From NCBI RefSeq assembly GCF_028640845.1, contig NC_080542.1:15021901-15085900 (forward strand): a stretch of DNA of 64,000 nucleotides, in the 5' to 3' direction. The notes below the pieces were generated by a model. It had not been told where the DNA came from. It did not search any database and saw only the letters and a list, made by a program, of their open reading frames with translations. Within the stretch, counting starts at the first letter, position 1. The number at the start of each line of letters is the position of its first letter. Below, one piece after another: positions 52,838 to 63,788 of the stretch. Source of the DNA: Ahaetulla prasina (taxonomy: Eukaryota > Chordata > Lepidosauria > Squamata > Colubridae). Position numbers and translations under genes: made by a program.

Positions 52838-54883
52838 TAGGACCTACCTAGTGGCAATGAGGGAAGCGAGGCGTTTCTACGCCTCCACCCTCATTGCGTC
52901 GGCAGATAACCGCCCGGCCGCCCTGTTTCGGGTGACCCGCTCTCTCCTACATCAGGAGGTGCGGGATGACCCGTTGCAGGGACGAGCCGAGGAGTTTAGC
53001 GGTTATCTATACGATAAAATCGCTCAGCTGAGGGACGGTCTGGACCGAAATTGGGATGATCCAAGCGAGGGAGAGGAGGCACGTCTTGTTGAGTCCATTT
53101 GGGATGAGTTTGACCCTGTGGCTCCCGAGGACGTCGACAGGTTGTTGGGGAGGCTGCACGGCACGACATGTTTACTGGACCCGTGCCCTTCCTGGCTGGT
53201 ACTGGCCACTCAGGCGGTGACACGAGGCTGGCTCCAGAGGATTATCAACGCTTTATTGGAAGGGTTTTCCTGCCGCCTTGAAAGAGGCGGTGGTGAGACC
53301 CTCCTTAAGAAGCCCTCCTGACCCAGCTATTTTGGGTAATTATCGCCCAGTTCCAACCTTCGCTTTGTTGCGAAGGTTGTAGAGAGTGCCGTGGCGACAG
53401 CTACCCCAATACCTGGATGAAGATGTCTATCTAGACCCGTTCCAGTCCGGCTTCCGACGCGGATACAGCACGGAGACAGCTTTGGTCGCATTGGTGGATG
53501 ATCTCTGGAGGGCCAGGGACAGGGGTTATTCCTCTGCCCTGGTCCTATTAGACCTCTCGGCGGCGTTCGATACCATCGACCATGGTATCTTGCTGCGCCG
53601 GCTAGGGGGATTGGGAGTGGAAGGCACCGTATATCGGTGGTTCTCCTCCTATCTCTCCGACCGGACGCAGACGGTGTTGACGGGGGGGCAGAGGTCGACC
53701 GCGAGGGGCCTCACCTGTGGGGTCCCGCAGGGGTCGATTCTCTCGCCCCTGTTGTTCAACATCTACATGAAGCCGTTGGGTGAGATCATCAGTGGTTTCG
53801 GGGTGAGATACCAGCAGTACGCTGATGATACTCAGCTGTACTTCTCCACCCCGGGCCACCCCAATGAAGTTGTTGAAGTGCTGTCCCGGTGTTTGGAAGC
53901 CGTACGGGTCTGGATGGGGAGAAACAGGCTCAAGCTTAATCCCTCCAAGACGGAGTGGCTGGGGATGCCGGCATCCCGATTCAGTCAGCTGCAGCCGCAG
54001 CTGGCTGTCGGAGGCGAGTTATTGGCCCCAAAGGATAGGGTGCGCAACTTAGGCGTCCTCCTGGATGATCGGCTGTCGTTTGAAGATCATTTGACGGCCG
54101 TCTCCAGGAGGGCCTTCTACCAGGTTCGCCTGGTCCGGCAGTTGCGCCCCTTCCTTGATCGGGATGCCTTATGCACAGTCACTCATGCCCTCGTTACCTC
54201 TCGCTTGGATTACTGTAATGCTCTCTACATGGGGCTCCCCTTGAAGTGCACTCGGAGGCTTCAGTTAGTCCAGAATGCAGCTGCGCTGGTGATAGAGGAG
54301 CTACGCGTAGCTCCCATGTAACACCGCTCCTGCGCAGACTGCACTGGCTGCCTGTGGCCTTTCGAGTGCACTTTAAGGTGTTGGTTACGACCTTTAAAGC
54401 GCTCCATGGCTTAGGACCTGGGTACTTACGGGACCGCCTGCTGTTACCACATGCCTCCCACCGACCTGTACGCTCCCATAGAGAGGGACTTCTCAGGGTG
54501 CCGTCCGCCAAACAATGTCGGCTGGCGGCCCCCAGGGGAAGGGCCTTCTCTGTGGGGGCTCCCACTCTCTGGAACGAGCTTCCCCCTGGTTTACGTCAAA
54601 TACCTGGCCTTCGGACATTCCGTCGCGAACTGAAGACCCATCTTTTTATTCGCGCAGGGCTGGCTTAATTGGATTTTAAAAGGGAATTTTACCAATTTTA
54701 AATGGGGTTTTAATTGACGATGATTTTTAACATCAGGCTAATTTTGAATAAGTTTTTTAAGGGTATTTAAATTGTGTATATTTGTATTGTTGGTTTTATT
54801 TTGCCTGTACACCGCTCTGAGTCCTTCGGGAGAAGGGCGGTATAAAAATTAAATTAAATAAATAAATAAATAAATAAATAACA
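52838..54883 (+). mobile_element. L2-like LINE, longest copy
   Basis: Frames 52851-53321 (upstream of RT, ending in a frameshift and TGA near 53320), 53386-54321 (RT: SALVLLDLSAAFDTIDHG, GVPQGSILSPLLF, YADDTQLYFS) and 54246-54668 (C-terminus ending LKTHLFIRAGLA). The 3' UTR ends CGCTCTGAGTCCTTCGGGAG and an (AAAT)n tail. At least two frameshifts make it inactive. Confidence 0.9.
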
Positions 54884-54904
54884 GTGAGATCCAAATTTCA
54901 TTTA

Positions 54905-55662
54905 ATAGCAATAGCACTAACACTTAGATTTATATACCACTCAGTAGAGCTCTTTGAGCAGTTTACAATGTCAGCATATTGCTCCCAGCAATCTAGGTCC
55001 TCATTTTACCAAACTCAGAAGGATGGAAGACTGAATCAATCTTGAACCGGTCAAAATAAAATTAAAAAAAAAAAAATCCTTATGCCGCCAGACTTGAAAT
55101 CCTGGGTTTAGAAAATTTAGAACTACGCCACCTTTGACATGACCTGAGTTTAACTCATAGAATCATCTGTTACAATGTCCTTCCTGTCGAAGACTACTTC
55201 AGCTTCAATTGCAACAATATACGAGCACACAATAGATTTAAGCTTAATGTTAACCGCTCCAATCTTGATTGCAGAAAATATGACTTCAGTAACAGAGTTG
55301 TTAATGCTTGGAATACACTACCTGACTCTGCGGTCTCTTCCGAAAATCCCAAAATCTTCAACCAAAAACTATTTAGCATTGACCTCACCCCATTCCTAAG
55401 AGGTCTGTAAGGGGCATGCATAAGAGCACAAACGTGCCTACCGTTCCTGTCCTATTGTTTCCTTTCGTTATATCCAATTAATATAGTTATTACATACTCA
55501 GATATATGCTTATATATTGTATAATTATTTCATGCTTATGCTTATATATACTGTGTGACAAAATAAAATAAATAAAATAAATAAATAGATAGATCAAATT
55601 CCTGACAGTGGCAGAGTTAGCCTGCAATACTGCATTTTAACCACTACACCACCACGGCTCTT
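54905..55662 (-). mobile_element. tRNA-headed SINE split by a CR1-like insertion
   Basis: The 3' half (54905-55055) and the head (55600-55662, TTTTAACCACTACACCACCA) are parts of one minus-strand SINE, separated by the CR1-like LINE at 55060-55595. Confidence 0.65.
55060..55595 (+). mobile_element. CR1-like LINE 3' end
   Basis: C-terminal frame [18 protein letters not shown] and [11 protein letters not shown], 3' UTR, tail TGTGACAAAATAAAATAAA. Confidence 0.78.
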
Positions 55663-55970
55663 AATACAACTTAATTTGATTTACTCTGTTGTTTAATTCA
55701 TCATAGCTGAAATTTCCATTTAAATTCATCTGATTTCTCAGTTGGAAAACCAATTGCAGAGACTTGAGAAGAAAACTTTTTCACATTTCTCATTTAGTTC
55801 TTTCTATCCCCTGGCCACTGTTATTTTGTCCTTAATTCCAGGTTACAATTCCCTGTGTACCTCTGATTGTAAAGCAACCTCATGGAATAATGTATATTAG
55901 GCTGTTCTATTTCAAATGCTTCATTCTTACGGAGTGAACAGGTGGCCGAGAGATCAAACTGATCTGCAAG
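55663..55970 (+). promoter_or_regulatory. 5' flank of gene E
   Basis: Unique-looking AT-rich sequence. It shows no obvious similarity to the 5' flanks of genes B-D and no recognisable core element. Confidence 0.3.
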
Positions 55971-56188
55971 ATGACATTATTCTTTGCATCCGTAACAATA
56001 TTGTCATCCTATATAGAAGCTGAAGCAGCTCTTGATAGATGTTCTATAGGAAACCATCCTTTTATTAAGCACAAGCATTATCATTCAGAAGATTTAGTCA
56101 TTGCTGGCATTTATTTTCTAATTTACATCATGTCTGACAAATTAACATTCACAAGAAATCCATCAGATGAACTGGTTGATGATTTCCT
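55971..56188 (+). CDS. V2R gene E exon 1
   Basis: ATG at 55971, hydrophobic signal to ~residue 15, then [20 protein letters not shown] and [18 protein letters not shown]. Ends in phase 2 before GTATGT. Confidence 0.82.
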
Positions 56189-59100
56189 GTATGTAATTAG
56201 TTTTAAGCAATGAAATACAGAAATAATTACAATCTGTGTCATGTCTGAGTTAGAGAGAGAGATGAATTCTAGATTGCCTACGTTGCAGTATTATTTTTCT
56301 CTTTTAATAATATTACCTTAATTATCATGTGATTCCTCATATGCAAAGCAAAGTTGTATATATTTCTATTTCAATATTAGTTTCATTTTAGTTGGCTTCT
56401 TTATCAGGTGGGAATAGCCAGGGAAACTACGAACAAATAACAGTGTTTATTTGTAGTATGCAACTGCAGTTAGTCCTACATACAGATATTGTATCAAATA
56501 CTCTCATAAATTTACAGTGTTTGAAAGTACAATACTGTGAGAATTGAATTCCTTTTTTAAATACCTGAGAAACATAATTATATGGAAGAAGAGCAAGGAA
56601 GAGAAGCTGGAAATGGTGGAGTAGAATATTAGAATAGGAGCTAGAAATAAACTGGGGTCCCTAAATTAAAGAAACATCCTTTAGTAATTATTTAATTATT
56701 TAAAGTAGTTATTTATGATTATTTCATTTTGAATTCAGTCCACTGAATGTATTGCCACTATTTATAGCCATCTCCAAAGGATAAAACGAAATGAAGTCTT
56801 CCAGCGTGGTATCCCAGGGAAAATTTTTTTATCAGTTGTGATATAACTTTGCCCTACAACTTTGAGGTTATTGCATTAAGCACTCAAATAGATGCCTTAA
56901 TATACCTCCTTGTTTCAGTGCTCATGGGCTGTATAATATTGAGTAATATAAAATAAGAAAACATAAATTAGGATGCAGCCAATTCCAACTTAGTGAACAG
57001 ATGCTCTAATACTCATTTCAGGCTGTATACGCAAAACTACCAGCACATCTTGGCTTTAGAATTTGCAATCAAGGAAATCAATCAGAATTCCAGGATCTTG
57101 CCTAACATCACCCTTGGTATCCATATCTTCAATAGCTATGCCCTGGCAAGATATATCTATCTGGCTTCCATGGAACTTCTTTCTACAAAAGGAGAGTTCA
57201 TTCCAAACTACAAGTGTGATTTCAAGGACAATGTAATATCTGTGATTGCAGGACATAATGCTTACATTGCTCAGTTCATGTCAAATATTCTAAGCATTTA
57301 CAAGATCCCACAGGTAAGAGCTACCCCAGAAAGAAAAAGAAAAAGTCCTTTCAACAACCCATTTATGTGACTTGTGTATAGTGGCTTGTGTATAGTGATG
57401 TACAAAATAGAAATAAAAACTACGTAATGTTCATCTGGGAGTTTGCTCCATCTAAGTATATATGTGGTACCTTGCTCAATAGTAGTAACTGTGACAGGGA
57501 TCTTGAAGTCCTAGTGGACAACCCTTTAGATATGACCCAGCAGTGTGCAGCAGCTGCTAAAAAAGCCAACACAGTTCTGGGCTCCATAAACAGAGGGATA
57601 GAATCAAGATCATGTGAAGTGTTAATACCACTTTATAATGCCTTGGTAAGGCCACACTTGGAATACTGCATATCAGTTTTGGTCGCCGCAATGTAAAAAA
57701 GATGCTGAGAGTCTAGAAAGAGTGCAGAGAAGAGCCACAAAGATGATTAGGTGACTGGAGGCTAAAACATATGAAGAACGGTTGCAGGAACTGGGTATGT
57801 CTAGTTTAATGAGAAGAAGGATTAGGGGAGACATGATAGCAGTGTTCCAATATCTCAGGGATTGCCACAAAGAAGAGGGAGTCGGGCTGTTCTCCAAAGC
57901 ACCTGAGGGTAGAACAAGAAGCAACGGGTGGAAACTGATCAAGGAAAGAAGCAACTTAGAACTAAGGAGAAATTTCCTGACAGTTAGAACAATTAATAAG
58001 TGGAATGACTTGCCTGCAGAAGTTGTGAATGCTGCAACACTGGAAATTTTTAAGAAAATCTTGGATAACCATCTGACTGAGATGGTGTAGGGTTTCCTGC
58101 CTGGGCAGGGGGTTGGACTAGAAGGCCTCCAAGGTCCCTTCCAACTCTGTTGTTATTATTATTATTATTAAATGTAGATCTAGCCCAGGGGTGGGTTTCA
58201 CTTACCTTTGCTACCGGTTGCTCTTGCGTGTGCCCTGTCTGCGCATGGGCAGAAGCTTCTGGGCATACACAGATCATATTTGATGATGTCCGGGCAGGTG
58301 GGCAGAGCCTCCCACCACCACTGCTACCGGTTCGCCCTAACCGGGGCGAACTGGTAGCAACCCACCATTGATCTAGGCCAAATTCAAGGCACAGATATTC
58401 TTTTCTTAATCTGAGCGTACATGGATATAAAATAGAGAAAATTCATACACTTTATCATTTAATTTAATTTCATGGAGGATTACATTTATTTATTCACTAA
58501 AATATGAAGGAGGTACAAATCTTTAGCTGTCAGAATACAATATTATACCCTAGTTTATATGTTAATATACAGGTAATACTCTGGTTATAACAGTTCAGTT
58601 AGTGACCATTCAAAGTTATGCAATAACTCGCTCAAGTGTTTGTCTATGGATTTTCTCAATCATCCAGGTCATGGTTATCCTAAAGGTGCATTTTCGGGAA
58701 GCAACTGGACTTTCTTGTTTTTTTCTTTGAAGATGTTTCACTTCTCACCCAAGAAGCTTTTTCAGCTCTGACTGGATGGTGGGGAATGGAAGGATTTATA
58801 TTCTTTACAGACTGCTGGACATTTGCATTTTTTTAGCAGGTTGTTAAGGTCACCTGGAGGTTTATCTGTGTCATCAGGGTCACCTGAGTGGTTCAAATTG
58901 GTGTGGAGCTTTCTTGGAATTGTTGGTTGGAACACTTCTTGAGGTGTTGTAGATTGGGGATAGATGATGTCATTCCTCCCCATCTGTTGAGAGAGGGCTG
59001 TTCAATTTTGATGTAGATGGCCTCTTTGAATGTTGAAAGAGGGTTAAAGAGGCCATATGTATCAAAATTGAACAAGTCCAGTTGCCTCTTGGAAAAAAAA

Positions 59101-62048
59101 AAAGCACCTTTAGGCCTCTCAAGTCCCAAAATTATGAATGTTGCAGCACCCCAGTAGTCATTTGCCCTTATGAACAACCTCAGAGACACTATTCACCCTA
59201 AGCCCTCTGCTTTCCACAACTGCTTCCTCCTCCCATCCTGCTGCACCGAACTCACTTACCTTGCAAAGATCTGTCGCCTCTCAGCCACAGTTTCTTTGCC
59301 TTTGAGGGAGAGGAAAGTAAGACGATTTCCATTCCATCCTACAAGTCGGCTTGCAAATGCTTTTCATACCCAGAGCAAAATGTTCTGGGGGCCTTGATCT
59401 CATGCAACTTCAGGCACCCATTCTCTACAAAAGGAGATGGGTGCCTGAAGTTGCATGAGATCACAGCCCCCAGAATAGCATAGCATAGCATAGCATAGCA
59501 TAGCATAGCATAGCATAGCATAGCATAGCATAGCATAGCATAGCATAGCATAGCATAGCATAGCATAGCATAGCATAGCATAGCATAGAATATTTTATTG
59601 GCCAAGTGTGATTGGACACACAAGGAATTTGTCTTGGTGCATATGCTCTCAGTGTACATAAAAGAAAAGATACCTTCATCAAGGTACAACACTTACAACA
59701 CTTAATGATGGTCATAGGGTACAAATTTAACACTTAATGATACAACACTTAATGATAGTCATAGGGTACAAATAAGCAATCAGGAAACAGTATCAGTATA
59801 AATCGTAAGGATACAAGCAACAAAGTTACAGTCATACAGTCATAAGTGGAAGGAGATGGGTGATGGGAACGATGAGAAAATTAATAGTAGTGCAGATTTA
59901 GTAAATAGTTTGTCAGTGTTGAGGGAATTATTTGTTTAGCAGAGTGATGGCATTCGGGGGAAAAACTGTTCTTGTGTTTAGTTGTTCTGGTGTGCAGTGC
60001 TCAATAGTGTCGTTTTGAGGGTAGGAGTTGAAACAGTTCATGTTCAGGAAGCGAGAGGTCTGTAAGTATTTTCACAGCCCTCTTTTTGACTGGTGCAGTA
60101 TACAGGTCCTCAATGGAAGGCAGGTTGGTAGCAATTATTTTTTCTGCAGTTCTAATGATCCTCTGAAGTCTTTGTCTGTCTTGTTGGGTTGCAGAACCAA
60201 ACCAGACAGTTATAGAGGTGCAGATGACACACTCAATAATTCCTCTGTAGAACTGGACAGAATTCTACAGAGTTTGAGTAGTTTGAGTTTTCTGGGCAGT
60301 TTGAGTTTTCTGAGTTGGCGCAGAAAGAACATTCTTTGTTGTCCTTTTTTGGTTATGTTTTTGATGTTAGGTCTCCATTTTAGATCTTGCAAAATGGTAG
60401 AACCTAGAAATTTGAAGGTTTCTACTGTTGATACTGTGTTGTCTAGTATTGTCAGAGGTGGAAGTATGGAGGGTTTCTCCTAAAGTCTACCACCATTTCT
60501 ACGGTTTTGAGTGTGTTCAATTCCAGATTGTTTCAGTTGCATCATGAGGCTAGTCGTTCAACCTCCCATCTGTATGCGGATTCATCATTGTCTCGAATGA
60601 GACCGATCACTGTTGTGTCATCTGTGAACTCCAGTAGTTTGACAGATGGATCGTTGGAGATGCAGACATTGGTATACAGAGAGAAGAAAAGTGGGGAGAG
60701 CACACAACCTTTAACTCTCAGCGTGAAAAGCATTTGCAAGTCAATCAGACACTGGAAGTGAAATCCTGTCGCTTTCAGCATCCCATCAACTTGCAATTGC
60801 TTTTCACACTGAGAGTGAAATATTCTGGGACCTGTGAACCGATGCGACTTCAGACACCCATTTTCTGCAAAAGTGGATGGGTGCCTGAAGTCATGTGCGA
60901 TAATTCACTCCTACGAATCTTTCAGTCACAAATAGAATTGGCAGGCTCCATTACATTCTTATGTCAAAGATTCCCTGTAATTAAGTAAAATATAAGAGCA
61001 TTGTTGATATTGGATAACAACAGAAGACTTGTAATTAAAGTATATTGATCCCCTTTCTATTAAAATATTTCTGATAATATGATTGATTTAATTTTTATTT
61101 CAAAGTTTCATCTAGATAATGAATGTATTCCTTAAAAATGGATAAGTATTTGGCTCTGAAAAGATATGCTCCAATTTCTTTCTTTTTTCTTAGCTCCTAT
61201 ATGGTTCTGCTATGCAGACAGATGACAACCTACAAGCTGCTTACTTCCATCAATTATTTCCAGATGAAGATCTTCAACTTATGGGAATCATCCAATTGTT
61301 GCTTCACTTCAAATGGAAATGGATTGGCCTCATTATACAAAACCCTGAAAGAGGAAAGAGTTTCATACAGAATAGGCTTGATATGTTTTCAAAGAAAGGC
61401 ATCTGTTTTGACTTCATAGAAGAAATGCCAAGGGAAACTGTTACCAATGAAATTGAGGTTCAACTTAATGGCTATTTTATGATATACCGGGTCATTATGA
61501 GAGGTACTGCCAATGTTGTGATCATATATTGTGAAAATGAGGACATAACCGCTTTTAGAATGTTGCCCTTTGTTTCGGAATTCGTTGACCTGCCAGTGAA
61601 GAGAAAAGATAAAGTTTGGATAATGCCAGCACAGATGGAATTCACATCAATCCCCTTTCAAAGAACCAGAGGCATGGACTTCATCCATGGTGCGCTATCG
61701 TTGGCAGTTTCCTCCAAGGAAATGTTAGGGTTTCAGAAATTTATTCAGATGAGAAAGCCTTCTTCTTCAGAAGAAGACAGTTTGACCACTCTGTTTTGGG
61801 AATATGCATTTGAATGTTCTTTCCCAAATGCTAGGTTAGATGAGGACGATGACAATCAATGCACTGGTGAGGAGTCATTGGAGACCCTTCCCAAATGTCT
61901 ATTTGAAACTAGTATAACTGGGCAAAGTTACAGCATTTACAATGCTGTCTATGCAGTGGCCCATGCTCTGCAAGCCATGCTTTCATCTAAGAGCAGAAAA
62001 AGAGGAAATGCTTGGGAACTCAAGACTCTAAATCAACAATCATGGCAG
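55971..62048 (+). CDS. Vomeronasal type-2 receptor, gene E (exons 1-3; continues off the window)
   Basis: Exons 55971-56188, 57022-57313 and 61194-62048 join in phase to give 455 residues: signal peptide and most of the flytrap domain. Exons 4-6 must lie beyond 64000. Exon lengths and phases match genes B-D, but the sequence is far more diverged (exon 1 [20 protein letters not shown]; exon 3 [20 protein letters not shown]), marking a different V2R subfamily. Conserved blocks include [33 protein letters not shown] [26 protein letters not shown] and [20 protein letters not shown]. No stop or frameshift is visible. Intron 2 (3.9 kb) carries CR1 LINEs, a MITE and a foldback repeat. Confidence 0.88.
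56189..57021. other. Intron 1 of gene E, no feature seen
   Basis: AT-rich, repeat-poor compared with the other introns here. Confidence 0.5.
57022..57313 (+). CDS. V2R gene E exon 2
   Basis: 292 bp. [43 protein letters not shown]. Acceptor TTTCAG, donor GTAAGA. Confidence 0.9.
57385..58168 (+). mobile_element. CR1 LINE 3' part
   Basis: Classical CR1 C-terminus: [31 protein letters not shown], then (frameshifted at ~57690) [38 protein letters not shown]. 3' UTR GGTTGGACTAGAAGGCCTCC and a (TTA)n tail. Confidence 0.9.
58186..58370. mobile_element. hAT-like MITE, short (185 bp)
   Basis: Ends CAGGGGTGGGTTTCAC and AGCAACCCACCATTG; target duplication ATCTAGCC/ATCTAGGC (7 of 8). Contains TACCGGTTCGCCCTAACCGG. 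Same family as 45476. Confidence 0.78.
58655..59115. repeat. Foldback-type repeat
   Basis: Terminal arms CTAAAGGTGCATTTTCGG...GCAACTGGACTTT and AAGTCCAGTTGCC...GCACCTTTAG are inverted. An inner hairpin pairs 59000-59027 with 59046-59073 (26 of 28). Related to the element at 34785-35638. Confidence 0.65.
59339..59473. repeat. Palindromic repeat unit
   Basis: ATCTCATGCAACTTCAGGCA and its reverse complement form a hairpin around CTACAAAAGG. A related unit lies at 60720-60905, on the other side of the CR1 insertion. Confidence 0.65.
59474..60718 (-). mobile_element. CR1 LINE with (AGCAT)n pentamer array
   Basis: About 22 ATAGC units (59474-59588) adjoin TTTTATTGGCCAAGTGTGAT and a long 3' UTR. 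Decayed coding includes [14 protein letters not shown] and [13 protein letters not shown], where the usual FADD reads FTDD. 5'-truncated at ~60718. Confidence 0.82.
61194..62048 (+). CDS. V2R gene E exon 3
   Basis: 285 codons after [109 protein letters not shown] before GTAAAA. Confidence 0.92.
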
Positions 62049-62145
62049 GTAAAAATGAAATGAATGTAAATATCCCTTTATATAAGTTCCAGTCATATAA
62101 ATGTTTGGCTAATATTCTAGAATTGTATAGCTAATAGGATCAAAG

Positions 62146-62417
62146 CAGTGGTGAAATCCATTTTTTTTAACTACCAATTCTGTGGTCATGGTTTGGTGGG
62201 CGTGGTGTGGCTTGGTGGGCGTGGCTTGGTGGGCATGGCAGGGGAAGGATACTGCAAAATCTTCATTTCCACCCCCTCCTGGGGGAAGGATATTTCAAAT
62301 TTTCCATTCCCAGTCCACTCTGGGGCCAGCCAGAGGTGGTATTTGCTGGTTTTCCAAACTACTCAGAATTTCCGCTACCGGTTCTAACCTGTCAGAACCT
62401 GCTGGATTTCACCCCTG
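62146..62417. mobile_element. hAT-like MITE (ACCGGT family), best copy
   Basis: 272 bp. Terminal repeats CAGTGGTGAAATCCA and TGGATTTCACCCCTG; perfect 8-bp target duplication GATCAAAG (62138-62145 and 62418-62425). Interior GTGGGCGTGGCTTGGTGGGC and TACCGGTTCT. Confidence 0.88.
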
Positions 62418-62425
62418 GATCAAAG

Positions 62426-62930
62426 TGATTTGTCACATATTTAAAGGGGGTAGATTTTGCTCTAATAATTCAGGATAACATTAAATGTGGTGTGCAACAA
62501 TGCTGAGGAGGCAATAGCAAATGTTTACTTAAGAGGAAAAGCAGTTCTTGGAAGAAGACAAAGCTGACATCAGAGGGTGGTGCTGTGCAAAAAAAAAACA
62601 CGTTTCCAGATAAATGAGGCTGTTTAATAGACAAATTGAAACATAACTAATATGTCCTTGAATCTCACTGTGGATTGTGGTGGTTTTATCAGAGTATTCT
62701 CCTGGCAATCACTGAATCTTATGATGCAAATGTTTCTTTTAAGCTATAAAACCACTGTATCCTGAGATCTATTATGTTTTTTGTTATGAATATGTATGCA
62801 AGGATCACTTTGCCCTCCTTTTTGAAATATTTAAATATGAATGCATCCTTTGGTCTGCAGGAATTATCCCCCTCACACACAATTTATGTACTGAATTCCT
62901 CCATTACACAAGGCTAACAATAAATATTTA
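62426..62930. other. Intron 3 of gene E, no feature seen
   Basis: AT-rich with no recognisable repeat. Confidence 0.5.
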
Positions 62931-62934
62931 TTTA

Positions 62935-63600
62935 TTTTATTTATTTATTTTGTCACACAGTATATATGAGCGTAAGCATGAAATAACTATATAGTATATA
63001 AGTATATATATATATATGAGTATGTAATAACTAAATTAATTGAATATAAAGAAAGGAAACAATAGGACAAGAACGGTAGGCACTCTTGTGCTCTTATGCA
63101 CGCCCCTTATAGACCTCTTAGGAATGGGGTGAGGTCAATAGTAGACAGTTTTTGTTTGAAGATTTTGGGATTTTGGGAAGAGACCACATAGTCAGGTAGT
63201 GTATTCCAGGCATTAACAACTCTGTTACTGAAGTCATATTTTCTGCAATCAAGATTGGAGTGGTTAACATTAAGCTTAAATCTATTGTGTGCTCGTGTAT
63301 TGTTGCAATTGAAGCTGAAGCAGTCTTTGACAGGAAGGACATTGTAATAGATGATTCTGTGAGTTAAACTCAAGTCATGTCGAAGCCGGCGTAGTTCTAA
63401 ATTTTCTAAACCCAGGATTTCAAGTCTGGTGGCATAAGGTATTTTGTTGTATTCTGAGGAGTGGAGAACTCTTCTTGTAAAATATTTCCGGACACGTTCA
63501 ATTGTACTGATGTCAGAAATGTGGTATGGGTTCGAGACAGTCGATCTGTATTCAAGAATTGGTCTAGCAAATGTTTTATATGCTCTGATTACTCTGGTTA
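62935..63600 (-). mobile_element. CR1-like LINE 3' end
   Basis: Minus-strand family member with AWNTLPDYVVSSQNPKIF and [12 protein letters not shown] antisense, preceded by a (TTTA)n tail and GTCACACAGTATATATG. Confidence 0.8.
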
Positions 63601-63685
63601 GTAGAGTACTGCAATGATCTTTGATGATTTGCTTTGGGTTCTGCGTTTTAATTCCACAGCGAGGAGAAGATTATGAGATGTGAAA

Positions 63686-63788
63686 AAGAAAGGAAGGAAG
63701 GAAAAAAGGAAGGAAGGAAGGAAGGAAGGAAGGAAGGAAGGAAGGAAGGAAGGAGGAAGGAAGTGAGTGAGTGAGTGAGTGAGTGAGG
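63686..63788 (+). repeat. (GGAA)n and (GTGA)n microsatellite
   Basis: Purine tract of GGAA units turning into six GTGA units. Confidence 0.95.

Noticed and set aside
59474..59588. CRISPR-like array
   Set aside because: Uniform 5-bp units without spacers next to a CR1 3' end; a microsatellite.
60028..60483. 151-codon + strand frame
   Set aside because: Antisense to the CR1 3' region; no similarity to a known protein family.
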